Source: Gemmatimonadaceae bacterium (GTDB taxonomy: Bacteria > Gemmatimonadota > Gemmatimonadetes > Gemmatimonadales > Gemmatimonadaceae). From it: a stretch of DNA of 64,000 nucleotides. This document shows, piece by piece, positions 45,688-54,032 of the stretch (the first letter of the stretch is position 1; each line of letters starts with the position of its first letter). Under the pieces are notes generated by a model. It did no database searches. It was not told the origin of the DNA and saw nothing but the letters and a program-made list of their open reading frames with translations. Location: assembly GCA_035606695.1 (NCBI GenBank), contig DATNEW010000014.1:1-64000 (forward strand). Direction: 5' to 3'. Made by a program: the position numbers and the translations under genes.

Positions 45688-46778
45688 CGTCTGACGCGCC
45701 TATCGTAGGGACGCATGACGTTTTCGAGGGCAAGTATCGAGAACGATTTCGCCGCATTTGCTCTGAGCATGGCGAATTCATTGCGTACGAGCGTGACCGG
45801 TCGGGGATCGACATCGGCCTTCACCTGACACGGCCCGCCGCTGGCGGCGCCCGCGAAGTCACCACGACTCGGGTATGGTTCCAACTAAAGGGCTTTCATG
45901 CGTCGACATTGAGCCGCAGCGCCTTCGAGGCGAAGCCACACGTCGCAGTTCGCGTATCGCTTGCGCTGCTCAGATTCTGGTACGCATCAGCCGAGCCGGT
46001 ATTTCTCGGCGTTTACGTTGAAAGCGCAGACACGTTTCTCGCAGAATCAGTTCGAGAGATTGTGGAGCGTGAGTGGGGTGACAGCTTCTTCTCGGAAGGC
46101 ACGTTCCGAGCCGATCAAGAACACGTGTCGGTGCATATTGATCTCACTTCTCTGCTCGATGAGGAGCTTTTCGAACGAATGCACACTCTTGCCGCGATCC
46201 CGCTGCAGGGACCGACATTCAGGGGACGCCACCTTGGTCATAGGATCGATCCTCTCCGATCCGTTATCGCGTCACCCCCTTCCGGGCTCTTCCAGGCCAT
46301 CTGCAAACACATTCTCGAACTACATGGGTACCGGCAAGCGGAACGAATCAACGCAGGAGATTCGGAAACCAATGTCGAGATCTCGGTCGGCAGGTTGTAT
46401 TCGTCCTTCGAATGGGTATACCAGCTAACGACGCAATTCGGGCTCGATCGTGACGATGACTTCAGGACGGAGGGATCGAGTCAGACCTACCAAGGCGACT
46501 GCATCGTATGCATCTGTTCGGAGCAGGCGCCGTTGGCGCGTGATACGTGTCGTCGTATTGCGAGTCTCGCGAGTGACCGACGAATACCACGGGTGCTCGC
46601 TTTTCAGAACGGCACCGACTATTCAGCGATCGGAACGTGGTTGGCAGCCGGGCGGGAGTTCAGCGTTGATTGCGCTCCGCTACTTGTGCCGGAGATCACC
46701 TACTGCTTGTTGACGTCGACGGCGGCATATGGCCGCTTCCGCGACCAGGTTACGTGGAGTGTTATGAACTACCTGTGA
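45684..46778 (+). CDS. DUF4365-like protein with PD-(D/E)xK nuclease-type motif
   Basis: 364 residues from ATG 45684. The N-terminal domain GTHDVFEGKYRERFRRICSEHGEFIAYERDRSGID43IGLHL...RVWFQ67LK69G follows the DUF4365 pattern in which Asp, Gln and Lys form a PD-(D/E)xK-like site. The C-terminal half (SGLFQAICKHILELHGYRQAERINAGDSETNVEISVGRLYSSFEWVYQLTTQFG... onward) is not recognised. Second gene of a coupled pair. Family knowledge: DUF4365 proteins occur with defence genes, but few have been tested. Confidence 0.65.
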   Translation: MTSDAPIVGTHDVFEGKYRERFRRICSEHGEFIAYERDRSGIDIGLHLTRPAAGGAREVTTTRVWFQLKGFHASTLSRSAFEAKPHVAVRVSLALLRFWYASAEPVFLGVYVESADTFLAESVREIVEREWGDSFFSEGTFRADQEHVSVHIDLTSLLDEELFERMHTLAAIPLQGPTFRGRHLGHRIDPLRSVIASPPSGLFQAICKHILELHGYRQAERINAGDSETNVEISVGRLYSSFEWVYQLTTQFGLDRDDDFRTEGSSQTYQGDCIVCICSEQAPLARDTCRRIASLASDRRIPRVLAFQNGTDYSAIGTWLAAGREFSVDCAPLLVPEITYCLLTSTAAYGRFRDQVTWSVMNYL

Positions 46779-46978
46779 AGCCCCTCGGAGGGCTATCTTG
46801 TGAACGTTGATCGGTACCAACGATGGCGATCGGTGGCGCGCTGCTATGCCTTTGGTTTATCGCACGACGCTTCGGGCCGAGGCTTGGAGGCGGCGCTGAT
46901 TAAGGCTACGGAGCGGCCATAGCCGCAAGCCGCGTCCGTTGACCGTCAAAGGCGAAAAAGGCGACTGCAAAGATAGAT

Positions 46979-48220
46979 ATGACCCAACCGCCCCCGACCG
47001 AGAGTCCGCAGCCGGGCGATGACTCGCGCCTCGGCGAACGCGACGCGGAGTTGCACCGAATACTCGAAGCGGAGGACCCAGCCCTCGCGGGACTTTTTGT
47101 ATTTCTGCTGCGGGCGATTCGAGAGATCGAACGTCCTGGGGGCGTCCACATGCTCGGCCACGCGGGACGAGAGCTGAGTTTGGGCGTCCTCAGATGGCTC
47201 GCGGAGGATGGGCGCGAGCTGAACGACGAAGAAATGCAAACGATCGGCGACGACGAGAAACATCGGAGCACGATTGCGCGTGCCCTCCGTCTCCAGCCCA
47301 ATCACCCATCGGTAACAGCCTGGCTCAAGGCGCACAACGAACTTGTCAGATGTGCGCATTACCCGAAGAATTCGGAGAAGGCCGCCCCTGCATCGGTCGC
47401 TCTTGCGGCCGCGAACACCCTGCTTGCTCTTCTTTGGGGCCGCACCGGTCCATTCTTCAGTGCCCGACAGGACATCGACGGTTTACTCCGAACAGAGATC
47501 CCATCGGTAGACGACACTACGCGCCTCCGTGCCGCGATAAGTCGGCCAGCAGCGCGATGGGACTTCTTCAAGCGGTTAGATCACCCCGGCTGGGTGCGTC
47601 CGCTTCTCGATGGCGGCTTCTTTCGGCATCCGCCCGACCTACCGCCGATCGATAAGAATGGCCAGCGAAAGTGGGAAGGTTGGTCCGAAGGCGAGTACCT
47701 CAGACGCATGGCATCCAAGGCGCCGGAGGAGGTGCGCGATGCGCTCGCATCGATACCGGAAACGCTTTCCAACCCGTACGTGTGGGACGCAGCGGCCGAA
47801 GCGGCGAAAGCGATGCCGGCCGGCGTGGCCGCCGTCCTGGTTCCGCTATTCCGAAAGGCGCTGGCGAACAGTCCGCCGTTCCTGATTCAGGAAACGCTGT
47901 GTCAACTTGCCATCAGCCTTGCGGAAGCTGGCCATTCCGAAGCGTTTGGGTTGGCGCGCGACGCACTTCGGGTCGTTGAAGGCGCCACGTCAATCTCCGC
48001 GCTACTCGGAGGAGGCGACAGGAAAGACGCGGAATTGTATGGACTCGACGACTACGAAGCGGAACAGATCATTCCGCATCTCGCGTCGGCCCTGCGGGTT
48101 GTTGATGCGGACAAGGCTCTCAAGTTCCTCACATACCGCCTCGACGAAGCGCTTCGCATCGAGTGGGCGGCGCCTGAACAAGAACCGGCGTGGGACCCGT
48201 CCAAGCATTGGTCATCGTGA
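46979..48220 (+). CDS. Probably truncated large accessory protein
   Basis: 413 residues from ATG 46979. Helical, with the stretch LDHPGWVRPLLDGGFFRHPPDLPPIDKNGQRKWEGWSEGEYLRRMASKAPEEVRDAL, which I associate with the middle of larger (about 1000-residue or more) bacterial proteins. The reading frame stops at WDPSKHWSS, and no other frame continues the similarity, so the C-terminal part may have been lost. Followed by a 219-base gap with an 11-T run (48406-48416). Confidence 0.5.
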   Translation: MTQPPPTESPQPGDDSRLGERDAELHRILEAEDPALAGLFVFLLRAIREIERPGGVHMLGHAGRELSLGVLRWLAEDGRELNDEEMQTIGDDEKHRSTIARALRLQPNHPSVTAWLKAHNELVRCAHYPKNSEKAAPASVALAAANTLLALLWGRTGPFFSARQDIDGLLRTEIPSVDDTTRLRAAISRPAARWDFFKRLDHPGWVRPLLDGGFFRHPPDLPPIDKNGQRKWEGWSEGEYLRRMASKAPEEVRDALASIPETLSNPYVWDAAAEAAKAMPAGVAAVLVPLFRKALANSPPFLIQETLCQLAISLAEAGHSEAFGLARDALRVVEGATSISALLGGGDRKDAELYGLDDYEAEQIIPHLASALRVVDADKALKFLTYRLDEALRIEWAAPEQEPAWDPSKHWSS

Positions 48221-48439
48221 ATGTTCTCGACGTTCTACCCAGCAATACGCTTGGCGGGCCGATGGTTGACGGGCGATCGCCTTTCGCGTAGCCTACAAAA
48301 ACCGCATGGCACGACGCCGTATACAACTGAAGGGCAACACCCAGACTTGGAGACTTCGGCAGGATATCGCTCCGGCGCATGCCACGAGCGAATCGAGTCT
48401 TCAAGTTTTTTTTTTTGGCCGCAAGCGGAGAAGGGACAC

Positions 48440-48751
48440 ATGCTGATCACAGAAGAGATGCAGGAGCAAGCTCGCGAGCGTGCGGAGAAGGCGTTGGCAT
48501 TTCGGCGTGAAGATGATCGCTGGACGGTGCTCGAGGAGCTGATGGTCCGCGATACCGAGAGACTCCGTGAGGAAGCGATAGAGATGATGACGCTTGAGAT
48601 CATCCGTGACACGCTCTATCCCGATATCACGCGCGAGCGATGGAAAAAGCTCGGTTGGAGCGCCGCGCGGGAGAGTCACGATGCCGCGCGGAGGTTCATA
48701 CATAAGCTTCGACTAGCGAAGGCAGTCGGATCGCAAACGGGACGTTTATAG
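48440..48751 (+). CDS. Small helical hypothetical protein
   Basis: 103 residues from ATG 48440, preceded by GGAGAAGGG. Very charged and helical: EEMQEQARERAEKALAFRREDDRWTVLEELMVRDTERLREEAIEMMTLEIIRDTLYPDITRERWKKLGWSAARESHDAARRFIHKLRLAK. No motif. Its position just before the restriction gene may be coincidental. Confidence 0.6.
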   Translation: MLITEEMQEQARERAEKALAFRREDDRWTVLEELMVRDTERLREEAIEMMTLEIIRDTLYPDITRERWKKLGWSAARESHDAARRFIHKLRLAKAVGSQTGRL

Positions 48752-48916
48752 CTGCTCCACGAGGGCGGTCGGCGTAGATGAGGCGTATACCTACACGGCG
48801 CAGTTTCGGAGCCGGCCAAGAAGATCGTGGATCACCTCGGAAAGGGTGTTCCATCTTGGGCGGCATACATATCTTGTTATTGCACCGCCTTATCGAGTTC
48901 GCTACCGCCCCGGCCA

Positions 48917-50131
48917 ATGCCGCGACACGACTTCACACAGCCGTTCGAGACGTTTCGTGTCAACAGTCGCGACCGCGAACCGTTGCGCGAGTTCATGGAA
49001 GCAGCGCTCCGAAAGAGTGGCTGTTCGATGATCCACACCTCGCCTGCAAATGAGGCACCGTTCAGGTTGTCGTTCCTGACGCCGTGGGGAGAGCGGATTG
49101 GCATCGTTGCGTATGCCTTCCTGGCCAACTCACGTGCGACGAAGAACCGGCCCCTCGACGAGCACCGCTTTCAAGTGAAGTACGGTTCAAAGGACGGCCA
49201 GCTTCACACCTTTTGGCAAGACCCATTTGGACTTTACGTCACGCTTTTTCTCGGCATCAATCCTGAGATGGAGTTTTTCGTCGGTGCAGATCCAGTGCTC
49301 AACAGCCCGACGCGTTTTTTCATCTCGAAAGAGTTCAAGCAGTCTGAGGTCGATAGTATCACGCGTGATGGCTGGCATGCTTGGGAGCGTGACCAGCGTC
49401 GAGCCGTGAGTGCCGATCCGGTCGAGATTCTCGTCGGAGGAACGGCCGAACACTTCCTACGCTACGTCTTGTTTGAGCGCGAAGCCCGCGGCGAGGAGCA
49501 AGGGCATAGACAGCTAGTCGCCGAGCAGATTGCCAAAGCGTCGCTGGGCGCCGGGTTGGTCACCGAGCCCAGCGTTATTTCAACGGCCGCGCCTCTCACA
49601 ATCTCCAAGAAGCGGCTTCACGCGCTTGAGCGTGAGTTTGATCTCGGTTCGACCGACATCTTGGAGTTGATCGCTCGTGCACCGCGGCTCAAGATGGCCG
49701 TGCGCGGATGGGTGGCCGAACGTCACTTGCAGCAGCGCCTCGAAGCGCTTGACGACGTGCGATCTGTTGAAAGCATTGAGGCGGACGGAAAGCCTGACTT
49801 CCGTGTCGAGATGCGGCGTGGGAACCGTCCGGTGCTTGTTGAGTGCAAGAACGTGCTCAGAGAGAAGGATCGCCTTGGCCATCCACGACTCGATTTCATG
49901 CGAACGCGTGCTGCGATGGGCGATCCTTGCAGCCGGTATTACAGTCCGCGTGAGTTCGACGTGCTCGCGGCATGCTTGCATGCCAACACCGGCAATTGGG
50001 ACTTTGCAGCTCGCAAGACCAGCGAGATGGCAGCGCACCCGACCTGTGCCGGAAAGCTCTTACATCGGGTAGTCATTGATGACGTCTGGGAGCACGACCT
50101 GAGTGCCGTGCTCATGGCAGCATCGATGTGA
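48917..50131 (+). CDS. Restriction-endonuclease-like protein (PD-(D/E)xK)
   Basis: 404 residues; ATG 48917 is the most likely start. The first 180 residues may bind DNA. The catalytic core is near the C-terminus: EADGKPD294FRVEMRRGNRPVLVE309CK311NVLREKDRLGHPRLDFMRTRAAMGDPCSRYYSPREFDVLAACL, i.e. PD...ExK with a central strand. Its convergent neighbour is a cytosine methylase followed by a divergent vsr, so it is probably the cutting half of a type II restriction-modification system. The recognition site is unknown. Confidence 0.8.
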   Translation: MPRHDFTQPFETFRVNSRDREPLREFMEAALRKSGCSMIHTSPANEAPFRLSFLTPWGERIGIVAYAFLANSRATKNRPLDEHRFQVKYGSKDGQLHTFWQDPFGLYVTLFLGINPEMEFFVGADPVLNSPTRFFISKEFKQSEVDSITRDGWHAWERDQRRAVSADPVEILVGGTAEHFLRYVLFEREARGEEQGHRQLVAEQIAKASLGAGLVTEPSVISTAAPLTISKKRLHALEREFDLGSTDILELIARAPRLKMAVRGWVAERHLQQRLEALDDVRSVESIEADGKPDFRVEMRRGNRPVLVECKNVLREKDRLGHPRLDFMRTRAAMGDPCSRYYSPREFDVLAACLHANTGNWDFAARKTSEMAAHPTCAGKLLHRVVIDDVWEHDLSAVLMAASM

Positions 50132-50149
50132 CGAGCGTTCTTAGATCGT

Positions 50150-51478
50150 CTATCGGCGCGGTGCGATACTGCCTGCGCTAACGCGACGAAGCGCCCCGTA
50201 GCCCAAACCCGTGCCAGGGTGAGCCTCGTAATCCCCAACGAGCTTCAGGTATTTCCGGGGAACTTTGGCGATAGGCTCGACCGGAGGCGTGTCGGCTCGA
50301 CGTTTCGGCAGTAATGACGCGGATACTCCCTTGAACGGTTCTCCGAGAAGTTGGTGCCGAATCTCAAGCGCCAAGGCTCCCGCGAGCGCTGAGGGAACGG
50401 CGTTGCCCAACTGCCGCTGTGCCGAACGAAACGAGCCAACTATCTCGTAGTTTTCCGGGAACGTTTGCAACCGCATCATCTCTTTGACGGAGAGACGACG
50501 GTTCTTCCAATGGAACGGACCGACGGCCGGTCCTGGCTGCGCCGCAATGGTCCAAGACGGGAGCGGCTTGGCAAGCTTAAGGAGAAAGCTCCAATAGCGA
50601 CGTCGCCAACCAAAAAGCGGGACGCCACCTCCACGGCTCGTGTGAAACAGGTAGTTGTTTCCCTCGGGAATCGTTGGAAGCAGATCAGCCCACTTTCCCG
50701 TCACCGCCAGGGCCGGATCATTGTCTTCTTCGAGATCTCCAATCGCGTCCCAAGCGGACAAGTGTGGTTGACGAGGGCTTGTATCGCTGGCGCTCGGAAA
50801 TAGTTCAAGACTGCTTTGCTTATCGTCAGGTGCACCCACGTCCGAGGACGGTGGGGCGTGCGTCGGGGCTGGAAATCGAAACAGTTCACCGGTTCGCGAG
50901 CCGACAATAAAGACGCGGTGACGATCCTGCGGCACGCCGTACTCTACCGCTCTAAGAAGCGCTACCTCGAACGAATAGTTGGCGCGGGTGTCGCGATTGA
51001 TAGCCTCAATCGATCGCTTGAGGAACGTGAGACCCTCATCCTTCTGACTGAAGGCCAGGCCAGGAACGTTTTCTAGAAGGAACGCGCGCGGCTGGGCATC
51101 GCGCAGGACGCGCAGGTATGCACTGAGGGTCGCCGATCTTGGATCGGCCAAGCGCTTGGCATCGCCGTGCGCCCAATAACCCGATTTACTGAAAGGTTGA
51201 CAGGGTGGTCCGCCAATCAAGACATCTGCCTCGCCTGCTTTGAGCCGAGCGGCACGAAGTATTGCCTTCGATGACGCGGCTTCGGACTGAACATCTTTGT
51301 CTATAACTTCCCAGGACGGCCGATTCTTGCGGAGAGTGGCGATCGCGTCGGGTTCGAGTTCAACGGCGACTCGGGTTTCGAACCCCGCCGCCTCGAAGCC
51401 CAGGTCAAGCCCCCCAGCCCCAGTGTATAAGCTGATAGCCTTAAGCGGTTTCATCGACGTTTTCGTGGGCGCTGCCAT
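50150..51478 (-). CDS. dcm: DNA (cytosine-5) methyltransferase
   Basis: 442 residues from ATG 51478 (ATG 51454 also possible). All key motifs: I (SLYTGAGGLDLGFEAAGF), IV with catalytic C93 (GGPPCQPFSKSG), VI (ENVPG), VIII (VPQDRHRVFIVGS), IX (RLSVKEMMRLQTFPENYEI) and X (QLGNAVPSALA). The target-recognition region lies between VIII and IX (about 190-330). It ends 18 bases from the convergent endonuclease gene and is divergent from vsr, so methylase and nuclease are separately controlled. Confidence 0.93.
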   Translation of the reverse strand: MAAPTKTSMKPLKAISLYTGAGGLDLGFEAAGFETRVAVELEPDAIATLRKNRPSWEVIDKDVQSEAASSKAILRAARLKAGEADVLIGGPPCQPFSKSGYWAHGDAKRLADPRSATLSAYLRVLRDAQPRAFLLENVPGLAFSQKDEGLTFLKRSIEAINRDTRANYSFEVALLRAVEYGVPQDRHRVFIVGSRTGELFRFPAPTHAPPSSDVGAPDDKQSSLELFPSASDTSPRQPHLSAWDAIGDLEEDNDPALAVTGKWADLLPTIPEGNNYLFHTSRGGGVPLFGWRRRYWSFLLKLAKPLPSWTIAAQPGPAVGPFHWKNRRLSVKEMMRLQTFPENYEIVGSFRSAQRQLGNAVPSALAGALALEIRHQLLGEPFKGVSASLLPKRRADTPPVEPIAKVPRKYLKLVGDYEAHPGTGLGYGALRRVSAGSIAPRR

Positions 51479-51534
51479 ATTCCGGAATGTAGGCCGAGGA
51501 AACGCCTAGCGCATCGCTGGCATCTAGAACCTCC

Positions 51535-52101
51535 GTGACTCGAATGTATCGGAAATCCGTCGAATCGGACCAATCAAACCGTCGCAACCCGAAGCCAAAG
51601 AACGCGGTATCCTCCCCGCGAAGCGAACGGACTATCGCACTCGGTAGTGGCGTGCGAGTCGCGTACCCGCGTCCAGTCAGCGATGCCGCCTCGGCGGCGA
51701 TGCGCGGGAACCGGAAGCGAGATACGAAGCCAGAACTCGCGGTTCGTCGGCTATTGCACGCCCGCGGATACCGGTATCGTGTGAATGCGCCTATTGTGCT
51801 GCTAACCGTCCGGGTGCGGCCGGACATCGTATTCCGTGCTGCCAGGGTCGCGATCTTCATCGATGGGTGCTTCTGGCATGGTTGTCCCAAACACGGGACG
51901 CAGCCGAAATCGAACTCGCACTACTGGAGCTCGAAAATCGAGCGGAACATCGCGCGGGACCGGATATACGATCGGGCTTTGCGATCCGCGGGTTGGGCTG
52001 TCGTCCGAATTTGGGAGCACGACGATCCGGAGCGGGCGGCGGACCGAATTTCGGCAAGGCTTGCTAAGGCGCGATCATTGATCTCGAAGACCGCTGTATG
52101 A
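51535..52101 (+). CDS. vsr: Very-short-patch-repair endonuclease Vsr
   Basis: 188 residues; the first 45 or so may not be translated, since Vsr usually begins just before the RDTKPELAVRRLLHARGYRYRV block. Catalytic D97 in VRPDIVF and the zinc/active-site region VAIFIDGCFWHGCPKHGTQPKSNSHYWSSKIERNIARDRIYDRALRSAGWAVVRIWEHD are complete. Family knowledge: nicks T:G mismatches left by deaminated 5-methylcytosine, so it protects the site of the neighbouring cytosine methylase. Confidence 0.93.
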   Translation: MTRMYRKSVESDQSNRRNPKPKNAVSSPRSERTIALGSGVRVAYPRPVSDAASAAMRGNRKRDTKPELAVRRLLHARGYRYRVNAPIVLLTVRVRPDIVFRAARVAIFIDGCFWHGCPKHGTQPKSNSHYWSSKIERNIARDRIYDRALRSAGWAVVRIWEHDDPERAADRISARLAKARSLISKTAV

Positions 52102-52269
52102 TCGCGTGACTTTGGCCCATTAGTGCCAAAGTTCGCATACAAGAGCGTTCGCGCGTGCCAGCGCGATTCGCTGAATGGAGGTGATCGAGCCGGTTAGTGC
52201 CAGGGTTCCGAGCCCAGGCCGATCCCACTACGAACCCTTGTCCTCTAAACCTACCGGAGAACGCTACGA

Positions 52270-52295
52270 CGCCATCGTCAAGATAGTCAGGAGTG
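52270..52295 (+). repeat. 26-bp direct repeat, copy 1
   Basis: Identical over 26 bases to 52517-52542; begins CGCCATCGTCAAG. The copies are 247 bases apart and lie in the leader of the reverse transcriptase gene. In this copy part of the repeat pairs with the bases after it to form a hairpin. Confidence 0.9.
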
Positions 52296-52324
52296 ACTAT
52301 CGCCTCGGGTCGACCGGCAACCCT

Positions 52325-52373
52325 ACGTCGGCTCCGCCCTTCGGCGGCATGGCGGCGAAACCGCCAACGACGT
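52325..52373 (+). other. Three-way-junction fold in the leader
   Basis: Outer stem ACGTCG (52325) with CGACGT (52368); inner hairpins CCGCC-CTTC-GGCGG (52334-52347) and TGGCGG-CGAAA-CCGCCA (52350-52366). Seen directly; compact and GC-rich. Confidence 0.65.
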
Positions 52374-52516
52374 GATGATAATTCGTTCTTGGCCGACGCT
52401 CAAGGACAACGTGCTTGACCATGGCCATCGATACGAGCAGCTTTGTCGAGCGGCGAGCGCACCTCCATCGTGGGGTGCCCGGTTGCTGTCCGACCGCCCC
52501 AGCCAGGGTAGCGTGC

Positions 52517-52542
52517 CGCCATCGTCAAGATAGTCAGGAGTG
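52517..52542 (+). repeat. 26-bp direct repeat, copy 2
   Basis: Second exact copy, 60 bases before the start of the reverse transcriptase gene. The downstream half of the hairpin seen at copy 1 is not kept here. Confidence 0.9.
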
Positions 52543-52601
52543 TTTCTTCGACGGGTTGTTTCCGTCAGTCCCCATCAACCTGCGAGCGCTGGGGAACGGC
52601 A

Positions 52602-54008
52602 ATGTCGCAGGTTACCTCAACTCCCACGTTCGATGCCGCCTTCTCCCGCGAGGCGCTCGGTGAGGTGTGGAATCGGCTGAAGGAAGCGAAGACTGATCTC
52701 CTCGACGACCGGATCAAGATTCCGGCCGGATGGGATGGCTTGACCGTTGCGCGATTTGAGCGTCAACTCCCCCAGCACCTCGCAGCGATCGAGCGGCGTG
52801 TTCGATCCGGACGATATCAATTCCGGCCGTTCCTCTTCCACTTCGTTTCCAAGGTGGACGGTGGAGAACGCAAGATCGCGTATTCGGGAATCCGAGACCG
52901 GATTGTTCAGGCGGCCCTTCACGACGTTCTGGCGCCCGTCATCAACGCTCGCTTAACCGACAGCGCCTTCGCGTATCGTACCGGGGTGAGCACCTACGAC
53001 GCAATTCGTCGGATCTACTCTGCGGCGACTTCCGGCCAGCCCTTTTTCGTCAAATCGGATTTCGTCAAGTTTTTCGATCGACTGGACCACGCGCGTCTCA
53101 AAACTCTTGTGGATGGCCTCGATGTCGATGCTCGCGCACAGCGGCTTGCGTGGCGTTTCGTGCGGGCAGGGGACATTGCCCGCGCTGTCAATCGGGCGTC
53201 GATAACCTTTCCTGCTGGCCGGAGGATCGGCGTGCCGCAGGGCGGGGTGATCTCGGGTCTGCTCGCGAATCTCTATCTGTGTGCCTTCGACGAGGCAGTT
53301 CAAGGTGTGTCGGGGACCACACTCGTCCGATACGCGGACGACTTCGTCGTACTCTGTAGAGACGAAAGCACGTGCCAAGTCGCGTTTGACGCCGTGGCGA
53401 CGGCTGCTCGCGAAGTCCTTCTCGAGCTGCATGAAGGCGAGAAGACCGTCCGGTGCGGCCACATCAACGACGGAATCACATTTGTCGGCTTCCGTCTTCG
53501 TGGAACAAAGGTCGCCGTCAAGCCAACGAACGTCGCGAAGTTCAAGCGCCGCATTCAGGCTGTGCTAGCGCTGCACGAAACTCGGCTACGCGACGGTGAG
53601 TATGCGAGTCCACGGGAATGCGTTCGGCAAGCGCTCCGACACGTCAACCTGAAGATCATGGGAGTGGAGGTCGATGGCGGGCGCCGAAGTTGGATTGCCT
53701 GCTTCCGCATCATCAACGACGTAGATCAGGTTCGGCAGCTTGATCGGTGGGTGTGGAGAAAATTGTCGCTAATGACACGCCGCCTGGGTCTGCCGCATCG
53801 AACACGATCGGAAATCTTCGGACTCGGCTACAGAGGGTTACTGCGTGAGTACTGGCGCACTCGACGCCAAATGAGATCGCTAACGCTTCCCTTCCAGGGA
53901 ATGATACGGACATCCGTCGAGCGGACTGGCGTAGTCGTCGCGGGGCCGGGCGCGTATTCGGTCTTGAAGTCCGTGGCCGACGCGCCCGCTGACGAGATGG
54001 TCACCTAA
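52602..54008 (+). CDS. Free-standing reverse transcriptase (group-II-like)
   Basis: 468 residues from ATG 52602, with GGGGA upstream. Reverse transcriptase motifs: [54 protein letters not shown], first catalytic Asp in FFVKSD153[25 protein letters not shown] (210-226), Y244-ADD-247 ([11 protein letters not shown]), TFVGFRL. The C-terminal 170 residues resemble a thumb/X region; no HNH or maturase DNA-binding motif. No group II intron domain V follows, since the convergent gene ends 24 bases downstream. DGR-type SQ motif and retron NAxxH/VTG motifs are absent. Within a defence island this suggests an antiviral reverse transcriptase. Confidence 0.88.
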   Translation: MSQVTSTPTFDAAFSREALGEVWNRLKEAKTDLLDDRIKIPAGWDGLTVARFERQLPQHLAAIERRVRSGRYQFRPFLFHFVSKVDGGERKIAYSGIRDRIVQAALHDVLAPVINARLTDSAFAYRTGVSTYDAIRRIYSAATSGQPFFVKSDFVKFFDRLDHARLKTLVDGLDVDARAQRLAWRFVRAGDIARAVNRASITFPAGRRIGVPQGGVISGLLANLYLCAFDEAVQGVSGTTLVRYADDFVVLCRDESTCQVAFDAVATAAREVLLELHEGEKTVRCGHINDGITFVGFRLRGTKVAVKPTNVAKFKRRIQAVLALHETRLRDGEYASPRECVRQALRHVNLKIMGVEVDGGRRSWIACFRIINDVDQVRQLDRWVWRKLSLMTRRLGLPHRTRSEIFGLGYRGLLREYWRTRRQMRSLTLPFQGMIRTSVERTGVVVAGPGAYSVLKSVADAPADEMVT

Positions 54009-54032
54009 CGTTCGTGCGAAGCACGCACCCCT

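Larger units (their letters stand above)
52109..52613 (+). ncRNA. Candidate structured leader RNA of the reverse transcriptase
   Basis: About 500 bases with no convincing gene but much pairing potential. Stem ACTTTGGC/GCCAAAGT (52109-52132); AGGGTTC/GAACCCT (52202-52238); GATAGTC/GACTATC (52282-52301); a three-way junction (52325-52373) with outer stem ACGTCG/CGACGT and two GC hairpins; and AACCTGCGA/TCGCAGGTT (52577-52613) that encloses the ribosome site and ATG of the reverse transcriptase. A 26-base exact repeat occurs at 52270 and 52517. By analogy with defence reverse transcriptases that use an upstream non-coding template this is a candidate template RNA; not proved. Confidence 0.5.

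Noticed and set aside
52175-52375. 66-residue frame upstream of the reverse transcriptase
   Set aside because: It runs through the 26-bp repeat and the three-way junction, has biased composition, and the GGAGGTGAT inside its start looks like a chance ribosome site. A structural RNA explains the region better.
52109-54008. Diversity-generating retroelement
   Set aside because: The 26-bp repeats are exact, so there are no adenine-specific changes; neither copy lies at the end of a target gene; the enzyme lacks the DGR SQ motif.
52602-54032. Group II intron
   Set aside because: No domain V/VI-like hairpin after the reverse transcriptase; the next gene ends 24 bases downstream.
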